From Neocallimastix lanati (nom. inval.) (Eukaryota; Neocallimastigomycota; Neocallimastigomycetes; Neocallimastigales; Neocallimastigaceae), in contig JACVTC010000446.1 of NCBI GenBank assembly GCA_016946835.1, positions 1 through 28,175 on the forward strand: a DNA stretch of 28,175 nucleotides, in the 5' to 3' direction. This document shows, in pieces, positions 18,626 through 27,175 of the stretch (its first letter is position 1; each line of letters starts with the position of its first letter). The notes below the pieces were generated by a model. That model saw nothing but the letters and a program-made list of their open reading frames with translations. It searched no databases and was not told the origin of the DNA. A program made the translations under genes and the position numbers.

Positions 18626-18889
18626 ATCTTTACTTAAAAAAAAAAATATATACAATTATTTACAAAAAAAAAAAAATTTTTTTTTAATATAGCAATTAAA
18701 AATATTTAAAAACACAAAAATTAATATTATTTTTTTTATTTATTTATTTATTTATTTGTTATCAGTTATTATTACAATATTTACAATTACAATTACAATT
18801 ACAATTATTATTATTAAGTTTATATAATTACAACTTAAAAAAAACAAATAAACTTAATTAAAAACAAGGTAAATTAACAAACCTAATAC

Positions 18890-19215
18890 AACTTGAAAAA
18901 CCGCTATCTATTACAACTGCCGACCACGCAGAGGGACCTTAGTATTTCGGTATACTAAGTGAATTTGCCTGAGTCAAGTGGAGGAGCACCCAAACCGTGT
19001 TGAACGTATAATGGGTGATCTATAGGGTAATTTCTGCTTCCCAACAGTATTTACCGCTATATCTAATCGGGGTTCGATTAGTTCGTAACCGGCCCCTCTC
19101 CAAACACCTGATTAAACCACTCGCAATTATAGAATTATCTATAACTGCTTAGTACGCAGTAAACTCAGTATATAGTTTTATTTGGAGCACTCGAAGACCA
19201 AATAAAACCGATGTT
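18890..19215 (-). other. Folded RNA island in leader B
   Basis: A GC-richer stretch with several perfect hairpins: CTTAGTAT (18948-18955) with ATACTAAG (18962-18969); CTAATCG (19063-19069) with CGATTAG (19075-19081); TTATAGA/TCTATAA near 19126-19143; CTGC/GCAG near 19145-19159; and an 11-bp stem GTTTTATTTGG (19175-19185) with CCAAATAAAAC (19198-19208). No open frame and no recognised RNA family. It occupies the place where A and C carry their shared module. Confidence 0.55.
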
Positions 19216-19327
19216 AATTTTTATTACTACCACGACAACAACAATCACAACAACAACACCAACCACAACAACAACACAAAAACCGATAACAATAAAAAAA
19301 TTTGATGATGATGATTGTAAAAGTGTG

Positions 19328-19331
<4 letters not shown>

Positions 19332-19375
<44 letters not shown>
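19332..19375. repeat. Poly(T) run
   Basis: About 44 uninterrupted T on the plus strand (poly(A) on the element strand) within leader B. The exact length is likely to be unstable. Confidence 0.85.
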
Positions 19376-19382
<7 letters not shown>

Positions 19383-19442
19383 TAATTTAATTTAATTTAA
19401 TTCTATTAAATTTAATTTAAAAAAAAAATTATTCTCATAATT

Positions 19443-19842
19443 CCAAAAAAAAAATAAGTCCTAGTAGTTCCAATTTCCTTCTTGGTCTTCTCCTTCTTGG
19501 TCTTCTCCTTCTTGGTCTCTTCTTCTTGGTCTTCTTCTTGGTCTTCTTCTTCTTGGTCTTCTCCTTCTTGGTCTCTTCTTCTTGGTCTTCTTCTTGGTCT
19601 TCTTCTTGGTCTTCTTCTTGGTTTTCTTCTTGGTCTTCTTCTTGGTTTTCTTCTTGGTTTTCTTCTTGGTTTTCTTCTTGGTCTTCTTCTTGGTCTTCTT
19701 CTTGGTTTTCTTCTTGGTTTTCTTCTTGGTCTTCTTTTTTTTGGTCTTCTTCCACTTGGTCTACTTCTTGGTCTTCTTTTTCTTGGTCTTCTTCCACTTG
19801 GTCTACTTCTTCTTCTTCTTCTTGGTCTTCTTCCACTTGGTC

Positions 19843-19873
<31 letters not shown>

Positions 19874-19902
19874 ACTTCTTCTTCTTCTTCTTCTTCTTCC
19901 CC
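19443..19902 (-). repeat. 12-base purine-rich tandem repeat in leader B
   Basis: On the minus strand it is built of GAAGAAGACCAA units with variants (GAAGTAGACCAA, GAAGAAAACCAA) and pure GAA runs, beginning directly at the PBS. One minus-strand frame would read Glu-Glu-Asp-Gln repeats, but without an ATG, and several other frames are also open because of the short period. I treat it as a minisatellite rather than a gene. It would place a purine-only, unstructured segment at the very 5' end of the internal RNA. Confidence 0.75.
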
Positions 19903-19915
19903 GATATCTCCACCA
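19897..19915 (-). other. Primer binding site of element B
   Basis: Same 19 bases as in A and C (minus strand TGGTGGAGATATCGGGGAA), 4 bases from the 5' LTR. Confidence 0.8.
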
Positions 19916-19919
19916 ATTT

Positions 19920-20936
19920 TGGTAGACTCGGGGTTGACACTTAGATATTTAAAATCAAGCAGGGGGGACGGGTATTACCCTGCTTTGATTTTAAATAAAA
20001 AAAAAATAATTCTTTATTAAAAGTTATTTATTTTTTTTTATTAATATAAAATTTTATTATTTAAAGTACACATATTTAATTTTTAAGAAATTGTTACAAT
20101 ATTTATATTTTTTTATAAATTTAAAGTATAATTAGTTGTTTATAATTTAAGTAATTTTATAGAATTATTGAATTAATTTTATATCAATAATTCATTTTTG
20201 TTTTAATTTTTATAAATATAATAATATAATATTCAAATATAATTTAATTAAAAATAATTATAAAATAAATATACAGAAAATAGTTTTTACTATTTTCTTT
20301 GATATTTTTAAGTTAAATAAATTGTTTTTAAAGATTAATATAATAAATTTAATAATCTTTAATTATTTTAAATAATACTTGTAATTATTTTCAAAATAAA
20401 ATAAAATTTTTATAATATTTAATTAATAAATTTGATAATATTTAAATAATAATTTTTATAATAAGTAAAAATTTTTAATAATAATTTTTAATAATAAATT
20501 TAATTAATAATCTTAATAATTTTATAATAATATTTAATAGTTATAATATATAAATTTTTATAATAATATTTAATAATTTTAATAATTTTATAATATTAAT
20601 AATTTATAATAATTTTTAGAATAATATTTAATTAATAATTTTAATAATTTTATAATAATTTTTATAATAATATTTAATTAATAGTTTTAATAATTTAGTA
20701 TTTTAAAAGTATAATTTTAATATTTACAATTGTATTTTAATATATACATATATTTAATAATATAACAATAAAATAATTAATTAAAATTTATTTACATTAT
20801 TTACAAGTTAAAATTAATTTATATCAAAATAAATTAAATTTTATTATTAAGTTTAGGTTATCAAGAATATAGGAAAGTACAATTTAGTAAAGAATTATTA
20901 ATAATAAAATAAAGGTTATTAATTCATTCTTTACCA
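19920..20936 (-). repeat. 5' LTR of element B
   Basis: Partner of 12308-13321. Only a few substitutions and small indels separate them. The U5 hairpin (19948-19964 with 19978-19995) is fully conserved. Confidence 0.92.
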
Positions 20937-20946
20937 CTGTATTAAC

Positions 20947-21733
20947 TGGTATGGTTCATATAATTTTAGGAATATAATAATAATTAACACAAATAATAAA
21001 ATTACAATAAAAAAAATAATTTGTTTTAAAATCAATATTTATTTATTTAAATTTATAAAAGAAAAATAATAATATAATTATTTATTTAATAAAAAGAAAG
21101 TTATTGATTATATTTTATTTCACTAAAATTACATGTATTTATATTTTTTTATCAAATTAAAATTTGTAAAGCCTAACTATTTTTTTAATAAACTAATTAC
21201 TAATTATTTTTATAAATAAAACATTTAAATTGAAATTGAATTATTATTTTAGTTAATAATATTATTGTTATAAATAGTAGTTATATATTATTGAATTATT
21301 AATTATTTAATAATAGTTTAATACTAATATATATAAAATAAAAATAAAGAGATTATACAGAATATTTTATTGTGGTTTAGTTAAATTTAGTAATTAAAAA
21401 TAAATTTAAATTGATAACGAAAATTTTAATAACTAATTAAATAGATTTGATTATTTTCAATATAACATAATACAAAAGAAATATAATATTAATATATTAA
21501 GTGGGCAAGGACAATATTCTTGGCTAAAGATTTTTAATACATTATAATGGAATCGGATCGATAATTCAAAAAGGAATTATAAGTTAATTGGTGATTTATT
21601 AACTTAAGATTTCTATTTAGTAATATTTGAAGAATATTGGAAAGTTCCAATTATATAGAATAGAATAATCTATAAGGTTAGAATAATTTATATTATTCTA
21701 GCACAATTAGTATTATTTGTTCATTCTGTATTA
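20947..21733 (-). repeat. 3' LTR of element C
   Basis: Direct repeat of 27176-27970. Plus-strand start TGGTATGGTTCATATA, end TTCATTCTGTATTA. A minus-strand TATAAATA box lies at 21136-21143, with AGGCTTTACA upstream as in LTR A. It includes short perfect palindromes such as ATAATTC/GAATTAT and AGAATAAT/ATTATTCT near the U3 end. Confidence 0.9.
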
Positions 21734-21749
21734 AGATGCCCCCGCTAAG
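21734..21749 (-). other. Polypurine tract of element C
   Basis: The minus strand reads CTTAGCGGGGGCATCT, adjoining the 3' LTR. It differs by one base from that of A. Confidence 0.75.
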
Positions 21750-21756
21750 ACTCAAG

Positions 21757-24700
21757 CTAGGTAGAAGCTGAGTTAAACTTGACAATATTTTTCAAATGAA
21801 CATTACGATTCATTTGTATATTAGTAGCAGGATCAGCTAAAGTGACTGTATTGAATTGTTTCTTTACCACTTTCATAGGTCCAACAAAGTAAGGTTCTAA
21901 TTTAGTTCGATTAAAGTTTCTTACTAGTACTAAATCACCTGGTTTTATTCTTTTAGCTTGATTCATACTGGTCTTTTCTTCTCTCCTAGTAGCCCAATAC
22001 TTCGAAGCATTTTTGATATTAGATGCGGCCTCCATTACCCATTGGTAGTGTGATACAAATTTTTCCAGTAGAATTTCGTCAGAAGACTTATTTATACCCT
22101 TAGTTGGTCTGGCAGCAATGTCAAAAGGTTGTTGGTCCTCCCTTCCATAAACTAATTCAAAACTTGAATGGTTGGTGATTGAGATTTTAGTAGTTCTTAA
22201 AGCCCAAAGTGCAGAAGGTAAAATTTCATCCCATTCTTTGTGTTGTTGTCCTAGTAATCGTAATAATTTTCCAATTTCTTTATTACGATTCTCAACTAAA
22301 CCATTGCTTTCAGGATGATATGGAGTGATAAATTTAACATATACATCATATAAATCAAGGAAGATTTTTGTCATATCTGATGTAAATTGTGTTCCATTAT
22401 CAGTAGTGATAATTTGAGGTACACCGTGTCGAGCAAATACATTAATTAAAAATTTTATCACATCCTGAGAAGTAACATTTTCAGTGGGCTCTGCCTCAAC
22501 CCATTTAGTAAAATAATCAACCACAACGATTATATATTGATTATTATTTCTGGTTTTACTTAGAGGCCCTATAATGTCCAATCCTAAGTGTGTAAATGGT
22601 CCTTCCACTTCAGTTGGTTTATCTTCTGTTGGTTCAGGGTATGGTTGAGATTTATTTAATTGACATTTTTCACATTTACCTATAATTCGCTTAATGTCAT
22701 TAACCATATTGTTCCAATAGTAGCTCTTTTTCAAACGTTGATATGTCTTGTAATAGCCTTCGTGTCCTATACTGTGCGCTTGAAAAATTAATTGAAGTTT
22801 TTCTTTTGTATCTGTAACTAATTTTCTATAATTATTGCCATCAACAAAGTAGTCCACACCATCAATTGTCGTAAATTTTTCTTCAATAAATTCCTTAATG
22901 GTTCTTGAAAGCAGGTTTTCATCTTGTTCTTTGATAATTTGTGTTGTTAAGATAACTTTTTCTTTTTCATTTTTCATTCTTGATAAAGCGTCTGCAACAA
23001 CATTATTCTTCCCAGCTTCATATCGTAAATCAATTCCTAACATACTGACAGTCAAACACCATCTTGTATGGCGAGAGTTTTGTGGTTCCTTATTTTTAAG
23101 TAATCCGATTAAGGGTCTATGGTCTGTATATACTATAGTTTGCTTAGGATTTCCCATAATATAAGATTTTAATTTATTAATACAGTAAATTAGAGCGGCA
23201 CCTTCTAGATCCGTAATTCCATAATTCTTTTCCGATTTAGATAAACTTCTACTAATATAATGAACCGGATGCTCCTTTCCAGTTTCATCATCCTTTTGTA
23301 AAAGCACACCGCCTATTCCATCATAGGAAGCATCTGTTCTTATAATAAATTCTCTATCAAATCTAGGAAATCTTAATATTGGGGCATTGATTAATCTTTC
23401 CTTAAGAATTTTAAAACTTTCTTCTTGTTCCTTTTTCCATTCAAACTTAATACCTTTTCTTAATAGAGTGCAGAGAGGAGCAGTAACTTTTGCAAAGTCC
23501 TTAATAAAATTTCTATAATATCCAATGGCTCCTAAAAATGATCGAAGTTCATGAATGTTAGAGGGAGCCTTCCATTCTTTAATAGCTTCAACTTTGTTTT
23601 CCAATGGACTTAAACCTTCTGAGGATACTTTATGTCCAAGTACTTCTACTTCAGTTTGCATGAAAGAACACTTTTCGATATTGATTTTTAACTTATGTTC
23701 CTTGAATATTTCTAAGACTTGTTTAAGATGTTCTAGGTGTTCTTCTTCAGTTCTTGAGTAGATTAAAATATCATCTATAAAGTTATAGACGCATTTTCCT
23801 ATTAAGGGAAATAGTATACGGTTCATTTCTCTTTGGAATGTAGCTGGAGCACCTGTTAAACCGAAGGGCATTACCTTGAATTGGTAGTTTCCGAACTTAG
23901 TTGTAAAGGTAGTGATTTCAACACTATCATCATCCATTAATATTTGATGATAACCGGAATAAAGATCTAATGTTGAGAAGATTTTTGCTCCATCTAAGCT
24001 ATCAAAAATTTCCTCAATATTTGGTAAAGAATAAGAATCCTTCTTAGTTGCTTCATTTACTTTCCTATAGTCAATACACAGGCGCCATTTACCGTTCTTT
24101 TTAGGCACAAGTACTACTGGTGATGACCATTCTGAACATGAAGGTTCAATTAATCGTTTATATATGAGTTTGGTTAATTCTTCTTTTAAGATATCTGTTT
24201 TTAATTTACTAAGTCGATAAAATTTTTGTTTAATAGGTTTAACTCCTTCCTTAAGAATAATTTTGTGTGGTGATAAATCTGAAGGTGTTAATTCTTCAGA
24301 AGAAGTTGCAATTATATCAATATATTCTTCAAGTAATTTAGTAATAGCTTCTCTATAATTTGAATTAATTGTACTTTGAAAAACTGTGTCATATATATAT
24401 TTTATGGGTGGTAATCCTTCAATCGTTTTCAATTGTTGCTTAGCTTCTTGGTGATTCAATGCTTTGATTACACATAATAATTTTTCTTCGTCATCATATT
24501 CATTATTAATAGGTGCAATTTCTTCAATTAAACCTTGATCATTAAATCGACAAAGACTATATCTAATTGGATGTATAAATAACTGGTTATCAATTTGAGT
24601 TTTGAGGTTGATTAATATATCATAGAATGGATCCTCCTTGTCTATAATTCTACACGTAACAAGTAGTTCTAGTTCATTAATTTTTACGGAAACTTTGATT

Positions 24701-25761
24701 AACACATCTTCTGAGTAATCATCATTCATCGTTGCTAAACGTATTCGTCCTGCACTAACTCCTATAGGTTCATACTGATAAGGTAATTTATCTAAAAATT
24801 GCTTTGTGATAATACTTAAGTTGCTACATGAATCTATTAAAGCCTTACCACGAACTTCATCTACTATTACATCAACCATAGCAATATCATCTTCTTGTGG
24901 TTCATGATGTTTACTTTTATATGTATGATCTATATTGTTCGTTATTATTGTAGTAGCACACATATTATCCACTGCACCTGAAATTTTAGTATTATTCTTT
25001 TCTAATTTAAGTCCTTGTGATACTTGAGACCGTATCTTTGGAGCAACGTCCAATAATTGTCCAAATGTAATATTGCAATTACTGGAGTTTAAATCTTTGA
25101 TCACGTCATAACTATCACAATCAGTTTGCATTTGTATTCTTCTTGGAATTCTAGTTGGCATAATTTCAGTTGACTTTTCTGATGATTTTTCTTGAATTAA
25201 TTTATTTAAAGTTTGTTTAGAATTATTTTCTTCCTGAGAAGTTTCTTCATTAATAACATTAACATTACTATTATTATTATTATTTTCCACAGAAGTACTA
25301 GTACTAGCTCTTTCCTTATCTCTTAGCTCTTTCTCAATTCTCTTTTCTTTTTCTATTCTAGGTTGAACCATAATCGAAGGATGTAATTGAGTTGTTGGCT
25401 TTTTGACTGGTCGCGATGTTCCCCTTAATTGATTTTCTTTTTGTTTTCGTAAACTTGGAGTAACTATTGGCTTAGGATCATCTCTTAGACTACGGTGAAC
25501 CCTCTTTTCTCTTTGGTCACTAGTCTCTTCATCTTTATGATTTGCCTTTCTCTTTATAACGTTTACTAAGTAATTCAATTCTTTGGAACCATCCGACTTA
25601 TCATCAAAATCTTCGTAATAATCCGTAGTAGTACCTTCTTGGAAATCAGCAGTTTCTTCATAATCATCATCTTCTTTTAAGTCAACTATTTTGGGACGAT
25701 GGCAGACTGAAGCAATTTTTTTGACGATGGGAGTGCTTCTACTCCCTTTTAGTGGTTTAAA
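21757..25761 (-). CDS. pol: pol of element C: protease, RT, RNase H, integrase (intact)
   Basis: The only fully open pol of the window, continuous from the slippery heptamer at 25755-25761 to the stop at 21757. There is no start AUG; it is expected as a -1 extension of Gag. An acidic and then basic N-terminal region leads to the protease motif D-S-C (24826-24834). The reverse transcriptase has SPVVLVPKKNGKWRL, LDLYSGYHQI, MPFGL and FIDDIL (Asp-Asp 23770-23775). RNase H has RTDASYDGIGG and VVADALSR. Integrase has H-x3-H...CEKC, LGLDIIGPL, TTDNG and NGLVEN in D,D(35)E spacing, then the GPY/F-like module and the tail that ends ...FNSAST. Sequence is clearly related to A and B over its whole length, but distinct enough to be another family. 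Confidence 0.95.
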   Translation of the reverse strand, partial: FKPLKGSRSTPIVKKIASVCHRPKIVDLKEDDDYEETADFQEGTTTDYYEDFDDKSDGSKELNYLVNVIKRKANHKDEETSDQREKRVHRSLRDDPKPIVTPSLRKQKENQLRGTSRPVKKPTTQLHPSIMVQPRIEKEKRIEKELRDKERASTSTSVENNNNNSNVNVINEETSQEENNSKQTLNKLIQEKSSEKSTEIMPTRIPRRIQMQTDCDSYDVIKDLNSSNCNITFGQLLDVAPKIRSQVSQGLKLEKNNTKISGAVDNMCATTIITNNIDHTYKSKHHEPQEDDIAMVDVIVDEVRGKALIDSCSNLSIITKQFLDKLPYQYEPIGVSAGRIRLATMNDDYSEDVLIKVSVKINELELLVTCRIIDKEDPFYDILINLKTQIDNQLFIHPIRYSLCRFNDQGLIEEIAPINNEYDDEEKLLCVIKALNHQEAKQQLKTIEGLPPIKYIYDTVFQSTINSNYREAITKLLEEYIDIIATSSEELTPSDLSPHKIILKEGVKPIKQKFYRLSKLKTDILKEELTKLIYKRLIEPSCSEWSSPVVLVPKKNGKWRLCIDYRKVNEATKKDSYSLPNIEEIFDSLDGAKIFSTLDLYSGYHQILMDDDSVEITTFTTKFGNYQFKVMPFGLTGAPATFQREMNRILFPLIGKCVYNFIDDILIYSRTEEEHLEHLKQVLEIFKEHKLKINIEKCSFMQTEVEVLGHKVSSEGLSPLENKVEAIKEWKAPSNIHELRSFLGAIGYYRNFIKDFAKVTAPLCTLLRKGIKFEWKKEQEESFKILKERLINAPILRFPRFDREFIIRTDASYDGIGGVLLQKDDETGKEHPVHYISRSLSKSEKNYGITDLEGAALIYCINKLKSYIMGNPKQTIVYTDHRPLIGLLKNKEPQNSRHTRWCLTVSMLGIDLRYEAGKNNVVADALSRMKNEKEKVILTTQIIKEQDENLLSRTIKEFIEEKFTTIDGVDYFVDGNNYRKLVTDTKEKLQLIFQAHSIGHEGYYKTYQRLKKSYYWNNMVNDIKRIIGKCEKCQLNKSQPYPEPTEDKPTEVEGPFTHLGLDIIGPLSKTRNNNQYIIVVVDYFTKWVEAEPTENVTSQDVIKFLINVFARHGVPQIITTDNGTQFTSDMTKIFLDLYDVYVKFITPYHPESNGLVENRNKEIGKLLRLLGQQHKEWDEILPSALWALRTTKISITNHSSFELVYGREDQQPFDIAARPTKGINKSSDEILLEKFVSHYQWVMEAASNIKNASKYWATRREEKTSMNQAKRIKPGDLVLVRNFNRTKLEPYFVGPMKVVKKQFNTVTLADPATNIQMNRNVHLKNIVKFNSAST
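25709..25761 (-). promoter_or_regulatory. -1 ribosomal frameshift signal, gag-pol of element C
   Basis: TTTAAAC at 25761-25755 is followed by an 8-base spacer. Stem 1 is GGGAGT (25746-25741) with ACTCCC (25734-25729). Loop GAAGC (25739-25735) is complementary to GCTTC (25713-25709). Loop 1 is one base and loop 3 fifteen. The gag stop at 25749-25751 lies inside the spacer. Confidence 0.82.
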
Positions 25762-25911
25762 TGATTTTCATAAAACTTCTTGCGGTTATTTTCCAATATA
25801 GAATTTAATTTAGGACAGTTTCGTTTGGTATGTCCTTCATTGCTACAAAACCAGCAAGTACTAATTTTCATTTCTTTCATCTTGTTAGTGAGATTTTCTA
25901 TAGATACATTT
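25749..25911 (-). pseudogene. gag: gag of element C, 3' part with zinc knuckle (out of frame)
   Basis: The remainder of gag, in a different frame from the 5' part. It encodes the knuckle C-x2-C-x4-H-x4-C (first Cys at 25854-25856, last at 25815-25817) and a basic tail ending ...HLNH, matching the end of Gag in A. It then enters the slippery site. It has no start of its own and is separated from the upstream part by a one-base loss in the T5 run at 25909-25913. Confidence 0.8.
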
Positions 25912-26665
25912 TTGTGGGTTTTTGTTTGTTAAAATCATTTGAAATGTTCTTATTAAAATTACTTTTAGAGTTAAGGAGATTGTAATGAGTCTTATCATAA
26001 TATTCAGTACTATTTTTAATAGATAAACGATCAACTTTTTCGGCTATAGCGAACGCTTTGGTAATAGAAATATGGTCTTTAAGCATAACCTTTCTCCATG
26101 CGTCAGGATTATTGGTTAAGGAATCTGCATAATCTAAAACACTAATTTTTCTTCTTCTCTTTTTATCCAATTTATGGTACAAAGATCTATAACGGACATT
26201 AAAATCTTTAACTTTCTCGTTCTTCTTTATTTTCATGGAACGTAATTCTCGTAACAAATTGGTTTGATCTTCTTTAAGTCCATAGAAAGTCTTCAGATGA
26301 TTTATGATTTCATCAAGGCTTGGGTAGGTGCTAGTAGATTCACTTTCTTCATCATCTTCTCCTTCACTATCGCTATCGAAATCAGAATCTTCATCTTCAG
26401 TAAGGTCATTTCCATCTTCTAGTTCTTGGATAATTTCTCTTGGTTCTCCAGAAGCCGTTAATATACAAGCAGTAAAAATAGTTTCAGGATCCTTGATATG
26501 TTGGTATTTTATCCATGCCTTTAACTCGTTTGCCCAGGAATTGATGTCTAGGTTTTGTTTAGAAAGCTTTTCAAAATCTTTTAATTCTTTCTTTAATTCT
26601 CGGAAGCTAAGCTTACTTTCTGGAGTACTCTCTGTTGGAGTACTGGAAGTACTGGATGTTCTCAT
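25898..26665 (-). CDS. gag: gag of element C, truncated by frameshift
   Basis: Gag of 255 residues from the ATG at 26665. The Ser/Thr-rich start is followed by the helical part LSFRELKKELKDFEKL, then an acidic insert (Glu, Asp, Ser) and the capsid-like region LRELRSMKIKKNEKVKDF. It stops at 25898 with ...TKMYL, before the zinc knuckle. The knuckle is present just downstream in another frame. A single missing base in an A5 run (plus 25909-25913) accounts for this. As written, this protein would lack the nucleic-acid binding knuckle and could not lead into pol through the frameshift site, so C would depend on other copies, unless the deletion is a sequencing error. Confidence 0.9.
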   Translation of the reverse strand: MRTSSTSSTPTESTPESKLSFRELKKELKDFEKLSKQNLDINSWANELKAWIKYQHIKDPETIFTACILTASGEPREIIQELEDGNDLTEDEDSDFDSDSEGEDDEESESTSTYPSLDEIINHLKTFYGLKEDQTNLLRELRSMKIKKNEKVKDFNVRYRSLYHKLDKKRRRKISVLDYADSLTNNPDAWRKVMLKDHISITKAFAIAEKVDRLSIKNSTEYYDKTHYNLLNSKSNFNKNISNDFNKQKPTKMYL

Positions 26666-27148
26666 TAAATAAAATTTATTGTATCTATAGAATGCTAAAC
26701 CTCGTAATGTATAAATTGTTATAAAAAGTAAAAATAAAAAAAAATTAAAAAAAATAAATCTTTTTAACTAATAAAATTATTAATTATTTATTATTATTAA
26801 TCACTTATTAAATTATAATAATCGTGCAATCTGATAGTACACACTGTCTGACGTGCAGCTTACCTCTTGAAAGGTGTCATGCCACGCGTGTGCCACGGTT
26901 ACTATTTTCAATATAAAAAAATAGCAGTCCAGAGCCTACTAGCCCAATTACTATGTAGGATAAACTTAACCCGGAAATCTATGCACGAATATTAGTTTAA
27001 TTTAATATTAATTAATATTTTTAACAATTAATAATAATTAGTTAAAAATATAAAAATTGTTTTCTTTTTTAAAAAAATATTTGTTTTATTAGAAAAATTA
27101 TTTATTAATATTATAATTTTATCCCCAATGTATTAATTTATTATTATA
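26666..27148 (-). other. Leader of element C
   Basis: About 480 bases, the shortest of the three leaders. Apart from the structured module (26831-26982) it is AT-rich low-complexity DNA with no open frame. Confidence 0.7.
26831..26982 (-). ncRNA. Conserved structured RNA module in leader C (shared with A)
   Basis: Counterpart of 8921-9070. Helices, in plus coordinates: ACACAC (26839-26844) with GTGTGC (26888-26893); ACC (26862-26864) with GGT (26873-26875); CTATTTT (26902-26908) with AAAATAG (26918-26924); and the CCTAC/GTAGG hairpin with the segment identical to A. Position relative to gag and PBS differs from A, so the module behaves as a unit. Confidence 0.7.
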
Positions 27149-27167
27149 TTCCCCGATATCTCCACCA
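27149..27167 (-). other. Primer binding site of element C
   Basis: Identical to that of A and B; 8 bases lie between it and the 5' LTR. Confidence 0.8.
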
Positions 27168-27175
27168 ATTTTTCA

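Larger units (their letters stand above)
18349..19896 (-). other. Leader of element B
   Basis: About 1.5 kb between gag and PBS. Going from gag: AT-rich DNA; a GC-richer island at about 18481-18625; AT-rich DNA with taaa/ttta repeats and an attaca repeat (about 18780-18805); a large folded island at 18890-19215; a caa-rich stretch (about 19225-19300); a run of about 44 T (19332-19375); and a purine-rich tandem repeat up to the PBS. It shares none of the A/C module. No convincing gene. Confidence 0.65.
12308..20936 (-). mobile_element. Ty3/gypsy LTR retrotransposon B (full length)
   Basis: A complete element of about 8.6 kb on the minus strand: 5' LTR 19920-20936, PBS 19897-19915, a leader of about 1.5 kb, gag 17392-18348, pol 13439-17401, polypurine tract and 3' LTR 12308-13321. 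The LTRs are about 99% identical by eye. The only lesion is one extra base in a T8 run (13447-13454) that replaces the last 33 or so Pol residues. No target-site duplication: left flank caaaa, right flank ctgta. The joined flanks (acaaaa + ctgta) resemble the F1 right junction (acaaaacctgta), as if B had entered that type of site without duplication. Confidence 0.92.

Noticed and set aside
19435-19836. Minus-strand open frame with Glu-Glu-Asp-Gln repeats as a possible extra protein
   Set aside because: There is no ATG, the frame is open merely because of the repeat, and the end is a frame-slipped Lys/Arg version of the same repeat.
19482-20020. Overlapping plus-strand open frames rich in Leu, Phe and Ser
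   Set aside because: They are the complement of the 12-base tandem repeat, open in several frames because of its period, and one runs on into the LTR. No gene-like composition.
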